Shown here one piece after another: positions 17,441-27,155 of a stretch of 64,000 nucleotides of DNA (position 1 is its first letter; each line of letters begins with the position of its first letter). The stretch is from positions 62,001-126,000 of the forward strand of contig CAWFMB010000021.1 in assembly GCA_963816685.1 (NCBI GenBank). The letters run 5' to 3'. Source of the DNA: CAVYUC01 sp963816685. Its GTDB lineage: Bacteria; Bacteroidota; Bacteroidia; Bacteroidales; Prolixibacteraceae. The notes under the pieces are model-generated. The model saw nothing but the letters and a program-made list of their open reading frames with translations, had not been told where the DNA came from and searched no databases. The position numbers were made by a program, and so were the translations under genes.

Positions 17441-19596
17441 TGGGATTTTCATTTTTAAACCTGTACTGGCTCAGGAGCATTTTGTTTGCTTTTGTTATGT
17501 CGTTATGTTTTGTTCAGAATGTTCAGTCACAAAAAATTGATCGGTTTAGCCTTGTAAACCGGCACAACATTAATGTTCACGAATTTGATTCTCTTCAGTC
17601 ACTTTCAGCCGGAAACGGAACATTTGCATTTACTGTGGATGCTACTGGTTTGCAAACGTTTCCGGAAATTTATAAAAATGGAGTATGCCTGGGCACTCAA
17701 TCGGAATGGGGCTGGCACAGTTTTCCAAATTCAAAGCATTACAGTCTGGAAGAAACTTTTCAATATTTTAATGTTGAAGGGCGTGAAGTACCATATGCAG
17801 TGCAGTGGCCTGAACCTGGACGTAAACAGGATGCGGCAAACTATTTTCGTGCAAATCCGCACCGGTTGCATCTCGGAAATTTTGGTTTTGAGCTTAAACA
17901 TTTTGATGGCTCTCCGGTTGGAGCCGGCGAAATAAAAAACATTAACCAACAGCTGAACTTGTGGGAAGGTAAAATATTAAGCTCATTTCTGATTGAAAAT
18001 GATGAAGTTCAGGTTACTACATTATGTCATCCTGAAAGAGATTTAATTGCTGTGGAAGTGAAATCCGACCGGATAAAAAAAGGACGAATGGGTTTTAAAC
18101 TCTGCTTCCCATATCCCGACGGAGAATTCTTTGGCGATGCTGCAGATTATACAAAAGATGAAAAGCATCATTCAGAAGTTATTCAGCAAAACAAAAACAA
18201 TGCAGTTTTTATGCATTCCATTGATTCAACTACTTATTTTGTTGAAATGAAATGGGAAGGAAAAGCTTCGCTTGACAAAAAGCAACCTCACTATTTTGTA
18301 TTAACACCTGACGCAGAGAACTTGAATTTTCATGTGACGGTTGAGTTCAGGTTGAAGAATAATTTTACAGAGACAGAAGATTTTGAGCGTATCGGTTATT
18401 CTGCAGAAGAAGCATGGAAGAAATTCTGGACAACCGGTGGTGCTGTTGATTTTTCCGGGACTGCTGATTCACGTGCGTTTGAACTGGAGCGCCGTGTAAT
18501 CCTGTCGCAGTATGTCACACGGATTCAATGTGCAGGGAATTTTCCGCCACAGGAAACCGGGTTAACCTACAACAGCTGGTATGGTAAGCCGCACCTCGAA
18601 ATGCACTGGTGGCATGGTGTTCACTGGGCCTACTGGAATAGGACCGAGTTGTTGGAGAAGAGCCTGGATTATTATTCTGCTATTTTCGGGAAAGCACGAC
18701 GCAAAGCTGAAATTCAGGGACATAAAGGGGTTCGATGGCCCAAAATGACTGATGCTGAAGGAAATGATTCTCCTTCGGGTGTCGGTGAATTTTTAATCTG
18801 GCAGGAGCCGCACATCATTTACTTTGCCGAATTGTGTTACAGGCAGCATCCTGATAAGGAGACGCTTGACAAATATGCTCCGTTAATTTTTGCGACAGCC
18901 GGTTTTATGGCTGATTTTGCCCGATACGACAAAGAAAACAACCGGTACATTTTAGGGCCACCATTGATTCCGGCACAGGAAAGCCTCGAAAAAGAGATAA
19001 CTTACAATCCGCCTTTTGAACTTGCCTACTGGAAATGGGCATTGACAAAAGCACAGGAGTGGCGGCAACGTATGAATCTGCCCAAAAATGAAGTATGGCA
19101 AACAGTTGTTGATAATCTGGCCGGTTTTGCCCAAAAAGAGGGTAAATATCTCGCTGCAGAAAGTGCTCCCGATTCCTATCAAAACGAAGATTATTATTCA
19201 GATCATCCAATGGTTTTGGGAGCTTTTGGAATGTTGCCCGGAACAGCAGGATTAGATACTGCAGTTATGGAAAATACATTTAACTACATTGCGCAGAACT
19301 GGAACTGGGACCGCACCTGGGGATGGGATTATCCTATGGCAGCAATGGCGGCAACCCGTTTGGGAAAACCGGAACAGGCAGTAGAGTTGTTATTGAAAGA
19401 TGTAAAGAAAAATACATACCTGGAAAACGGTCACAATTATCAGTCGGACCGTTTGCGGATTTATCTGCCCGGAAACGGAGGCTTGCTTACTGCGGTTGCA
19501 ATGATGTGTGCCGGATTTGAAGGAAATACAAATTCCAGCCCTGGTTTCCCGGACGACTGGAATGTAAAATGGGAAAATCTGGAGCCGTTATTTTAG
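17440..19596 (+). CDS. exported (alpha/alpha)6-barrel glycosidase, GH65/GH95-like
   Basis: A 718-residue predicted secreted glycoside hydrolase. A long signal peptide (LRSILFAFVMSLCFVQNVQSQ) is followed by an N-terminal beta-sandwich region (about 30-320) and a helical catalytic-type domain. The latter shows aromatic-rich segments common in six-hairpin glycosidases: TYNSWYGKPHLEMHWWHGVH (about 385-404), FLIWQEPHIIYFAELCYR, DHPMVLGAFGMLPG and NWDRTWGWDYPMAA (about 622-635). This arrangement resembles clan GH-L enzymes such as GH65 and relatives, but I cannot name the exact family or substrate. It overlaps the preceding unknown gene by one base. Position next to uronate genes suggests a role in uronate-containing glycans (inference). 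Confidence 0.65.
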   Translation: MGFSFLNLYWLRSILFAFVMSLCFVQNVQSQKIDRFSLVNRHNINVHEFDSLQSLSAGNGTFAFTVDATGLQTFPEIYKNGVCLGTQSEWGWHSFPNSKHYSLEETFQYFNVEGREVPYAVQWPEPGRKQDAANYFRANPHRLHLGNFGFELKHFDGSPVGAGEIKNINQQLNLWEGKILSSFLIENDEVQVTTLCHPERDLIAVEVKSDRIKKGRMGFKLCFPYPDGEFFGDAADYTKDEKHHSEVIQQNKNNAVFMHSIDSTTYFVEMKWEGKASLDKKQPHYFVLTPDAENLNFHVTVEFRLKNNFTETEDFERIGYSAEEAWKKFWTTGGAVDFSGTADSRAFELERRVILSQYVTRIQCAGNFPPQETGLTYNSWYGKPHLEMHWWHGVHWAYWNRTELLEKSLDYYSAIFGKARRKAEIQGHKGVRWPKMTDAEGNDSPSGVGEFLIWQEPHIIYFAELCYRQHPDKETLDKYAPLIFATAGFMADFARYDKENNRYILGPPLIPAQESLEKEITYNPPFELAYWKWALTKAQEWRQRMNLPKNEVWQTVVDNLAGFAQKEGKYLAAESAPDSYQNEDYYSDHPMVLGAFGMLPGTAGLDTAVMENTFNYIAQNWNWDRTWGWDYPMAAMAATRLGKPEQAVELLLKDVKKNTYLENGHNYQSDRLRIYLPGNGGLLTAVAMMCAGFEGNTNSSPGFPDDWNVKWENLEPLF

Positions 19597-19716
19597 CCGG
19601 TGTCGCTGGTTTAGAGGTTTCTTTGATCTCTTCCGGTACATATCTGATGTTGTTGGTTGAACAATATTACATCCGGCAGTCTTTTTATTTATAAAGGAAG
19701 AATTTAAAACTGTTTT

Positions 19717-20133
19717 ATGAGGAAGTTGTTTCATACCAAACAAATTGTAGCACGGCCCGATTTTTTGATTCTGATATTACGACTGGCAGTAGCCGGATTT
19801 ATGCTTACCCATGGTTACCCAAAGTTGCTGAAATTAATTGCATGGGGCGAAATCAAGTTTGGAGATCCAATTGGATTGGGCGTCACTTTATCATTAATAC
19901 TTGCTGTTTTTGCTGAATTTTTCTGCTCTGTATTTATTGCATTGGGATTAGGTACACGTTATGCAACAATCCCCTTAATCATCACAATGTCAGTGGCTGC
20001 ATTTGTTGTTCACGCTGCTGATCCTTTTGGCAGAAAAGAACTTGCATTATTATATCTGCTTATTTTCCTTGTCCTGTTTTTTACAGGAAGCGGTAAATAT
20101 TCACTGGATTATTTAATAAGCAGACGGAAATGA
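19717..20133 (+). CDS. DoxX-family membrane protein
   Basis: A 138-residue, four-helix inner-membrane protein of the DoxX/DoxD family. Recognisable are LRLAVAGFMLTHGYPKL (about 24-40), the Leu/Ala-rich second helix, GLGTRYATIPLIITMSVAAF and the final GSGKYSLDYL motif (about 124-133) typical of DoxX proteins. Members have been linked to redox stress and quinol-related processes, but the biochemical role is not settled. It starts 120 bases after the glycosidase and is convergent with the giant sensor gene, with only 17 bases between their stops. Confidence 0.85.
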   Translation: MRKLFHTKQIVARPDFLILILRLAVAGFMLTHGYPKLLKLIAWGEIKFGDPIGLGVTLSLILAVFAEFFCSVFIALGLGTRYATIPLIITMSVAAFVVHAADPFGRKELALLYLLIFLVLFFTGSGKYSLDYLISRRK

Positions 20134-20150
20134 TTAATATTCTATGCTGG

Positions 20151-23100
20151 TTACCTGAATACGCTGCTTTCAAATAATCGTACCATTCCGGCAAGTAAAG
20201 TGAGAATTCCGGCGAATATTGCTGTTACTTTTTCAATTGAATATCCCTGGGAAATAAAAATAAAAGCTGCAAGTATTACCAAAACAATGATTATCGGATA
20301 ACGCATGTTGCGCCACATTCCTTTAAAAATCAACTTGCTTTCAAGTTTTTTGACTTCCTCAGGTTTGACTGTAGTCTTAATGTACTCTCTAAAACCATCA
20401 GAATATATCTCGAGATATTGATCCGGCACGATTAACCCTTTCTTCATTAAATGAAAGATTAGCCTTTTATTTTTCAGGTTCAACAAACCATCTTCAGCCA
20501 AATCGTACAGAATCAATTTTTCTGCACGGCAGAGATTGTTCCAGATGTACGAATAAAAAGGCTGAAATTCAGAGTTGTGTTCAGTTTTGTCATCATTCTT
20601 ATTTCCTGTTTCTATTTCTGAATCATAACACTCGCGGAAATCTTTAAAAAGATTCTCCCAACTTCGTTTTAAGACGTATATTTCTGTTCTTTCTTTTTTC
20701 TCAATTTCATTTTCAGCGATATAATCTTCGTAATACTCATTGATGAAATCTGTTTCAAAAGGCATAAATACGACTATTTTTCCCTGGTAGTTTCGCAATA
20801 TGTCTTTAAGTCCGGACAAAAGAGAAGGATGCTTTTCAACCTGTTCAACATACTGGTCAAATTCATTTATCCAAATCATCTGATTTTTTGTTTCAGGTTC
20901 GGTTTTTGCTTTGTAATTACCGCTGATTAAATCTGTTGCCGGTATTGTTTTAAAGTCATTTGTACCTGAGTTACGGGCTGCTTCCTGCAGTTGCTTTTCC
21001 TCGAATGAATACAAAAGTATACGCCGGATTTCCTGATTTGACAATAATTCATTCAAAGAAGGATTTTTAGGTTTTTTCCAGATATTCTGCTTTGTATAAA
21101 GAATATGTTCGGTAACATAGCACAATACAAACCAGATAATTAATAATACTCCGGTTAACAGAATTAAAAAGAATAACCAGATTACAAAGCTTTGATGTTT
21201 ATTTTCATTGACTTTTATCTGAATTGTTCCCCGAATACCGGAGGTCGAAAATTCAAGTTCCGAATTTTCAAGCTTCCAGTCATCCAGATAACTTTTATTG
21301 TTTAAGTAAGTCATCTGATAATCACTTTTTGTGACCGGATCCGTCAGCAATGCATAAATATCATCCGGTATGCTTTTTTCCGTTGAGATGCTGTCAACAA
21401 AACAAGTATCGCAATATGTTATTTCAAGCCCGTCCATTCCATTTCCCTGCAATCTTCCATACCATGAAGCTGAATGACTGTTTTCGAAACTTTTTGCCAG
21501 AAGCAGGTTTTTATAGGCAATTTGGCTCATTTGCTCCCGCTGCCACAACATTTTTTCCTGTTTTTGTACAGATTGATAATAATTAATTACCGGAACTACT
21601 GCAAGAATAAGAAGCCACATAAAAAAACAAAGGTTATACAAATTCCTTTTTCTAACAGGTGATGGTTCAGTGTTTTTCTCTCCAACCCGGTATGGAAAAT
21701 AAGGCAGGTTTTGCAGGTTGTTTTGATGTTCAGGTTGTTTAAAAAAATGATGTTGCAGAGAATGTGTTGTAAACCAAAGCACAAGGGCAAATAATATAAA
21801 AGGAAGAATCAAAGTCCATTGGAAGGTAAACCGGAACAATAAAATAATCAGTACTACGAGGATTAATATAATTAGGGCAGCCGGAAGATTTGCTTTTTTA
21901 TGGATTTTATAAAATGGCAGCTTTCCCTTTCCCAAAACTATCATCGAAATTAAACCTGAGCAGGTGATGAAAATGAGCTGGTAAATCAGCATTATAACTG
22001 GTTTTTCGATGAATACCAATCCAAGCAGCTGGCAAATTAAAATGAGCGACAATGCAAACAGCAGAATTTTGTATTTCATGTAATTCTGCGGTTGAAACAG
22101 CAGCCAGTTAAGTAACCAGGATTCACTTTTAATAAACCTGTTTTGAGGTTTGCTTAACCGGATAATCAGCATACCAATAGTCACACATATCAGTGAAACA
22201 AAAAGGAAGTAAAAAGTAAACAGGAAAACTCGTGTATTTCGGTTTTGTGCATGTTGAATGTCAAGCAAAGTAACAAGATAAAGTGGTGTGTCGCGAATAG
22301 GTTTTATGTTGGCCATCCAGGGCTTTTCGTTGTATTTTATTTGTGTGGATTCTTCCAGTCTCAGTTGCATAGCACTGATTAATCGTGCATTCAGACCAAT
22401 TTCATCCAGAAAATTTTCATGCAGGTTTTTGGAGCGAATGGAGTGAAACATTACATTTCCGGTTTCATTGATTACGATAAATTCAACATCTTCAGGCAAA
22501 ATCTGGTTGTAAAGTGACGGAACAACAGATGTTATTGCAAGCACTGCCAGTGAGTCAAGCGGTTCTTTTAAATGAAACGAAATGGCTGTTTCCTGATTTC
22601 CTGTATTATACGATTTTATGGATTCAATGTAATACCGTTCGTTTATTTTCTTTAACAGCCAGCTTTTGTTGGTATCCAGCACATTCCTGAAATACATCCG
22701 GCCGCTTACATTTACCGGTACAGCTTCAGAGAAGGCAGTGCGGGTTACAGCTTTTCGTACCAAGCCGGCAGAATCCATGAGAATAACTTCATTCAACGGA
22801 AAGGGAGTTGCCGAATCTTTAGGAATTTGTGTAAAATTGGTGTTCAAAAGACTTTGCTTTACAAACTGCGATAATCCAACTGTGGATTCCTTGTTTATTA
22901 TATCGCGATAGAATCCTGTAATCAGTTGAAAATCGGAATTCACATTGCTGTATATCGTTTCAGAAATGGAGGCAAGCCTTTTCCGCTGATTTTTTCTATC
23001 GGAAAACTGATGGTTTAGTAACCCAATTGTAATTAGAACCAGAATACCGGTACCTAAAATCATGGACAGGGCAGCGCGGTGGGAATCACCTGCATTCATG

Positions 23101-23999
23101 CGGTCCCGGGGATCAACATACATGACTTTAAGTACCGGCATTCCTACCAAAACAAGAAGTAATAATCCTGAAATAACAATTAAAACCTGGTTGTTTATTG
23201 CACGTGTTTTCTTTTTAAATTCCACATCAGGAATTATTCCTGCAAGGTAAAAGCGCTTGCCAACAAAATTAATTGGCACAATCATCATCCGCTTTTTTTC
23301 GCCCCTGATTTTTATTATTTCCGCCATTCCTCCCTGTTGATGTTTCAGGCTGTCGGCGAGTGCACCTGGATTGGTAATATCATGAACTACCTCGAGATTT
23401 GAATTGTATATAACTGCTGAATCATCAAACAATACAATATTGTTCAAAAGCTGGTCAAATTTAAGCCCCTCCATAAATGTGGAAACCGGAACTCTAAATT
23501 CAACTTCATCATTAAATTCATCTGAACGGGATATATTTCCCCATCCGGTTATGCCTGGATTGGAACTGGTTTCGGAATCCTCATTTTGAGGTTTGAAAAC
23601 AATATAGGCTTGTTTGTCGCTGGTTTGATTGAGAAATGCAGAATTGGTGAGTTCCGAATCAGCTTTTATTGAATTGTCCAGACCTTTAATGACCTCATTT
23701 ATATTAGAATATCTTTTATTAAACCGTTCTTTTTTTCTTTTTATCTCCTCCGGAGTTCCGGTTTCGAGATTAAACCTGATGGTATAATAATCGCCAAAAT
23801 TTGCAAGATGTGTCCGGTAATAATCATACTTGCCATGCATGTTGTTGCTGTATTCCTTCAGTATCCTGAAACTGCGTTCCTGCAGCAATGCTTCCTGGTG
23901 CGGGATATAACTTAAAAAGTAAAAAAGATAAAGGCAAATAATTACTCCGATTACAATTATCCATCCAATGTAACTGGTATTGATTCCCTTTAGTTTCAT
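20151..23999 (-). CDS. giant multi-pass membrane sensor-like protein with degenerate NTPase-type C-terminus
   Basis: A 1282-residue protein, unusual for its size and plan. A first membrane helix (about residues 9-28) precedes an extracytoplasmic region of about 240 residues; two close helices (VLIVISGLLLLVLVG; ALSMILGTGILVLITIG) precede a second extracytoplasmic region, both with Cache-sensor character (for example ESIKSYNTGNQETAISFHL). Several more helices and a third periplasmic part follow. The cytoplasmic tail has MIWINEFDQYVEQ and GKIVVFMPFETDF, resembling the Walker B/sensor strands of STAND-like ATPases but without a visible P-loop, then a winged-helix-like EKLILYDLAEDGLLNLKNKR and two terminal helices. 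The open frame reaches 24062; I chose the ATG 21 codons in, just before KLKGINTSYIGW. Signal and output are unknown. Confidence 0.65.
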   Translation of the reverse strand: MKLKGINTSYIGWIIVIGVIICLYLFYFLSYIPHQEALLQERSFRILKEYSNNMHGKYDYYRTHLANFGDYYTIRFNLETGTPEEIKRKKERFNKRYSNINEVIKGLDNSIKADSELTNSAFLNQTSDKQAYIVFKPQNEDSETSSNPGITGWGNISRSDEFNDEVEFRVPVSTFMEGLKFDQLLNNIVLFDDSAVIYNSNLEVVHDITNPGALADSLKHQQGGMAEIIKIRGEKKRMMIVPINFVGKRFYLAGIIPDVEFKKKTRAINNQVLIVISGLLLLVLVGMPVLKVMYVDPRDRMNAGDSHRAALSMILGTGILVLITIGLLNHQFSDRKNQRKRLASISETIYSNVNSDFQLITGFYRDIINKESTVGLSQFVKQSLLNTNFTQIPKDSATPFPLNEVILMDSAGLVRKAVTRTAFSEAVPVNVSGRMYFRNVLDTNKSWLLKKINERYYIESIKSYNTGNQETAISFHLKEPLDSLAVLAITSVVPSLYNQILPEDVEFIVINETGNVMFHSIRSKNLHENFLDEIGLNARLISAMQLRLEESTQIKYNEKPWMANIKPIRDTPLYLVTLLDIQHAQNRNTRVFLFTFYFLFVSLICVTIGMLIIRLSKPQNRFIKSESWLLNWLLFQPQNYMKYKILLFALSLILICQLLGLVFIEKPVIMLIYQLIFITCSGLISMIVLGKGKLPFYKIHKKANLPAALIILILVVLIILLFRFTFQWTLILPFILFALVLWFTTHSLQHHFFKQPEHQNNLQNLPYFPYRVGEKNTEPSPVRKRNLYNLCFFMWLLILAVVPVINYYQSVQKQEKMLWQREQMSQIAYKNLLLAKSFENSHSASWYGRLQGNGMDGLEITYCDTCFVDSISTEKSIPDDIYALLTDPVTKSDYQMTYLNNKSYLDDWKLENSELEFSTSGIRGTIQIKVNENKHQSFVIWLFFLILLTGVLLIIWFVLCYVTEHILYTKQNIWKKPKNPSLNELLSNQEIRRILLYSFEEKQLQEAARNSGTNDFKTIPATDLISGNYKAKTEPETKNQMIWINEFDQYVEQVEKHPSLLSGLKDILRNYQGKIVVFMPFETDFINEYYEDYIAENEIEKKERTEIYVLKRSWENLFKDFRECYDSEIETGNKNDDKTEHNSEFQPFYSYIWNNLCRAEKLILYDLAEDGLLNLKNKRLIFHLMKKGLIVPDQYLEIYSDGFREYIKTTVKPEEVKKLESKLIFKGMWRNMRYPIIIVLVILAAFIFISQGYSIEKVTAIFAGILTLLAGMVRLFESSVFR

Positions 24000-24161
24000 A
24001 ATGCAGGAGTTTTGGTTTACGTCCGGAATAACAAATATACACCATTTGTAAACCAAAGTCAACAGTTGAATCTTTTAGCAATCAATGAAATAGATAAATC
24101 AGGATTAAAGGGTCTTATTTTATCACAGAAAGTGAACCGGAAATAATGCAGGCTGTATGCT

Positions 24162-25130
24162 TTAATACATCACTATGATATCTTTAGCCTTAAACTTTTC
24201 GATTTGGGATTTTGAAATTCTGTTGCCAACCAGGTTCAGGTATTCAAGATGTTCAAGTTGAAGGAGCGGCGATATATCATCAATCTGGTTGCCCGACAAA
24301 TCAATTACCCTTAATTTTAACAGGTTGCTTAGTGTGTCAACATATCCTATCTGGTTATTGGCAAGATACAGTTCTTCCAGGTGTTTGAGGTTCCACAATT
24401 CCGAAATGTCTGAAATTTCGTTGTTTGAAATATCAAGAATTACAACATGTTTGCAAAATTCTACACCATACAGCGAATCAATAGCGCAATATGCAAGTTC
24501 AAACTCCTCAAAATCCTGCAGGTACCATGTAGGAAAATCGATGTTCAAGTCCCCGAATTCCCGTAATTTAACCGCATTGTAAAACGATTTTTCAATTTCC
24601 ACTTCCGGATCATACTCTTCCAAATCATTTAACCCGGAATCGTAATCATCATATTCATCTTCTTCGTTAATATCCCAGACATATTCAGGATGATAATCGA
24701 TATCATCGTCTTCTGTTAATACTTTAATGTCTTCGACCTGGTCAACCAAAAGAATATGGGCATATTTTTCAAGGCCTTCAAAATCGTTGCAGGCATACAG
24801 TGAGTTGATTGAATTTTTGAAGAAAGTACCTCTGTCCGGGTGATAAAGCATAATCAGTTTCGAAAAACACTTTGCATCTTTTTCTTCGTCAATTAATACG
24901 TACTTTGAAATTTTGTTTGCAATTTCCCTGATGGTAACCAGGTTTTTGTTTTTATATAATTCGATTAAACGGCTGGTTATCCGGTTCAGGTTCTGATCCG
25001 AATAGGCTTCCATTAAATCATTGTACAGTTTATTCATCTTCAGTATGTTTGATAATAATAACCGGGCTTTCCGATATGAAAACAAACCTTTTCTTTCGCT
25101 AAAACGAATGAACTTCTGAAATAATTGCAT
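24162..25130 (-). CDS. leucine-rich-repeat protein with J-domain-like HPD segment
   Basis: A 322-residue cytoplasmic protein. The N-terminal half is helical and contains FSKLIMLYHPDRGTFFK (residues about 89-105), matching the helix II-HPD-helix III signature of DnaJ J-domains. A very acidic linker (about 135-185, rich in D, E and Y) follows. The C-terminal part has four to five SDS22-type leucine-rich repeats: HVVILDISNNEISDISEL, HLEELYLANNQIGYVDTL, KLRVIDLSGNQIDDISPL, HLEYLNLVGNRIS. It is transcribed toward the giant membrane sensor with a 160-base gap, so the two may function together. J-domain assignment is by motif only. An alternative start is the Met at residue 32. Confidence 0.7.
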   Translation of the reverse strand: MQLFQKFIRFSERKGLFSYRKARLLLSNILKMNKLYNDLMEAYSDQNLNRITSRLIELYKNKNLVTIREIANKISKYVLIDEEKDAKCFSKLIMLYHPDRGTFFKNSINSLYACNDFEGLEKYAHILLVDQVEDIKVLTEDDDIDYHPEYVWDINEEDEYDDYDSGLNDLEEYDPEVEIEKSFYNAVKLREFGDLNIDFPTWYLQDFEEFELAYCAIDSLYGVEFCKHVVILDISNNEISDISELWNLKHLEELYLANNQIGYVDTLSNLLKLRVIDLSGNQIDDISPLLQLEHLEYLNLVGNRISKSQIEKFKAKDIIVMY

Positions 25131-25171
25131 CCGTTAATTTAAATTGATTTCAAATCTCAAATGGTATGCCG

Positions 25172-27028
25172 TTAATTTTTCATCCATCTTAAAACAGCAT
25201 TATTCAGCTCCTCTTCATAATTCTCATCTCCTTCAGTAAAAACTTTATTTCCTTCTTTTATGATGTCTTCTTCTTTTGTTGTATTGTAGCGGATTGGCGG
25301 ATTTTGGTTGGTGCAAAATAAAAAATTATCCTTCACCAGGTTGGTGGTTGCCCGGTGAAAGCGGAGTGGCGATTTGGCAATATTATAAATCAGGTTTCCT
25401 GCAACAACAACATCTGTCGTTCCTTCATCCAGAAACATCCCGTTGCTTTCTGCACGGCCGGCATTTACTTTTACATCGTGAATACGATTGCCGGTTAGCT
25501 TACTGTCTGGCTGCAGGCCGAGCATATAAATACCACCGCCGTCGCTTAAAATCTGCATAATGTGATGAATGTGGTTTCCTTCAACAACATTCCTTCGGCA
25601 GGGAGTTGGTTCGGGGCTCCACATCCAGCCAATTGAAATTCCGGAGTAGGGGAGGTTGTAGATTTCATTATTGCTGAGGGCCGTTTCTGCTGTTAATCCG
25701 CACCAGATACCAACCGCTCCGTAAAACTGTTTGCCGCATTCCCTGACGATGCAATTCGTAATTCTGTTTCCTTGTGCAACCTGTTCCGGAGCAATATTCC
25801 ACCACTTTTTACCATCAATTGTCCTGTCCCGGCCTTCGCCAATCATTATTCCGTTTCCCGAAATGTCATTAAATTCCGAATTTTCAATAACACAGTTTTT
25901 GCATCCGGTTTCCAGCCAGATTCCTGAGCCTCCCAGGTTTTCAAATAAACAGTTTTTAAAGGTGCAGTTTTCAGCCCAGGCTGACTTTATTGCCGCCGGA
26001 ACAACTGTCCAGCCGTTCTTTTCTGAGCGGGAATCAAAATGGCAGGCCTGAACGCCGCAGTATCCTTTTGGGGGAATGTTCCACGCCGAATTCCGAAATG
26101 TAATTCCTTCGAAATGAATATTCCCGATGGGTTGATTTTGGCTACCCTTTATTTCAATTAATCCTTCGCTGACGGGAATGTAAATATTCAGATTTTCGGG
26201 ATTCATCGTTTCAGGAAGTTTTAGCAGGATTTTATTGTCGCCCGGAAGTAAAACCCATTCGTAATCCTTGTCGAGAAATTCAGGTGCATTTTCAAGAAAA
26301 TAGCGGGGATTGGGTTCCCAGTGATCGAGTGTGAAGAATTCCGGATTCCGTGCTCCGATGGAATCGGTGGCAGTAAGTTGACTCAGTTCTTTATCGATTT
26401 TCTTTACTCCAGTCCGTGAAATGGACCAGTCGTGTAGAAAAACCAATTCAACTCCATTTAATTTTTGCGGAACGGGAAAATCATCTTCATTGAAAAAGAA
26501 ATTGGTCCGCTGATCGGCACCAACTTGCTTAACACGCAAATATCCTTCGTTGGGAAAACGGGCACGGACAGCACGGCGGGTGCCAATAAAAAGCTCCCTC
26601 GGGTTCTTGTTTTGAAAGGTTGCGGGGATTTGCACTTCCCAAAGATCATTATTATTCAGTTTCCAGCCGGTTAACTTTTTACCGCCCGAAATTACAGGTT
26701 GTGCTTCCGGCATTGCCTTTATCACAAGGTTTGCCGAAGTGCCGGAAGAAAAAGGTTTAAAAACAAGGGGGTTTACAACCGGATAGATTCCATCGTTCAT
26801 CCAGATGGTAATTTCAGCATTATTATTTTTTTGAAACTCCTGATAAGCGAGAGATTTTGCTTTTTCCAAAGTCGCCACAGGATAGTTCGTTGTTCCTGAA
26901 TTTAAGTCGCTGCCATTGGGCGATATATAAATATTTTGTGACGCTGCAACCTGTATTAACATCATTAAAAAAAACAGTACAAATATGAATTTTATCATAT
27001 CGACTAAAGGATTGGATTTCTTTTTCAT
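25172..27028 (-). CDS. exported right-handed parallel beta-helix protein (GH141/pectate-lyase-like)
   Basis: A 618-residue secreted protein with a signal peptide (FIFVLFFLMMLIQVAASQ). The mature N-terminus NIYISPNGSDLNSGTTNYPVA is the typical entry strand of beta-helix glycan-active proteins. An inserted beta-sandwich-like part (about 110-290; ISGGKKLTGWKL, RRAVRARFPNEGYL) and the repeating ENCTFKNCLFENLGGSGIWL / NCVIENSEFNDISGNGIMIG turns (about 350-400) define the helix. The GWK...RARFPN pattern recalls GH141-type enzymes, but the family is not certain. It probably acts on a plant or algal polysaccharide outside the cell. The gene is divergent from the E1 dehydrogenase gene and ends 42 bases before the LRR gene start. 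Confidence 0.75.
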   Translation of the reverse strand: MKKKSNPLVDMIKFIFVLFFLMMLIQVAASQNIYISPNGSDLNSGTTNYPVATLEKAKSLAYQEFQKNNNAEITIWMNDGIYPVVNPLVFKPFSSGTSANLVIKAMPEAQPVISGGKKLTGWKLNNNDLWEVQIPATFQNKNPRELFIGTRRAVRARFPNEGYLRVKQVGADQRTNFFFNEDDFPVPQKLNGVELVFLHDWSISRTGVKKIDKELSQLTATDSIGARNPEFFTLDHWEPNPRYFLENAPEFLDKDYEWVLLPGDNKILLKLPETMNPENLNIYIPVSEGLIEIKGSQNQPIGNIHFEGITFRNSAWNIPPKGYCGVQACHFDSRSEKNGWTVVPAAIKSAWAENCTFKNCLFENLGGSGIWLETGCKNCVIENSEFNDISGNGIMIGEGRDRTIDGKKWWNIAPEQVAQGNRITNCIVRECGKQFYGAVGIWCGLTAETALSNNEIYNLPYSGISIGWMWSPEPTPCRRNVVEGNHIHHIMQILSDGGGIYMLGLQPDSKLTGNRIHDVKVNAGRAESNGMFLDEGTTDVVVAGNLIYNIAKSPLRFHRATTNLVKDNFLFCTNQNPPIRYNTTKEEDIIKEGNKVFTEGDENYEEELNNAVLRWMKN

Positions 27029-27155
27029 AATAATTCAACTAAGTTTGTTTAAAAATACACCAAATTTTGGAAGGCTCAACAATTAAACAAATCGACTTTA
27101 CGAACGTTATTTAAGTGCATTACAGACGAAAGAGTCCTATTATTATAAAAAGCAA

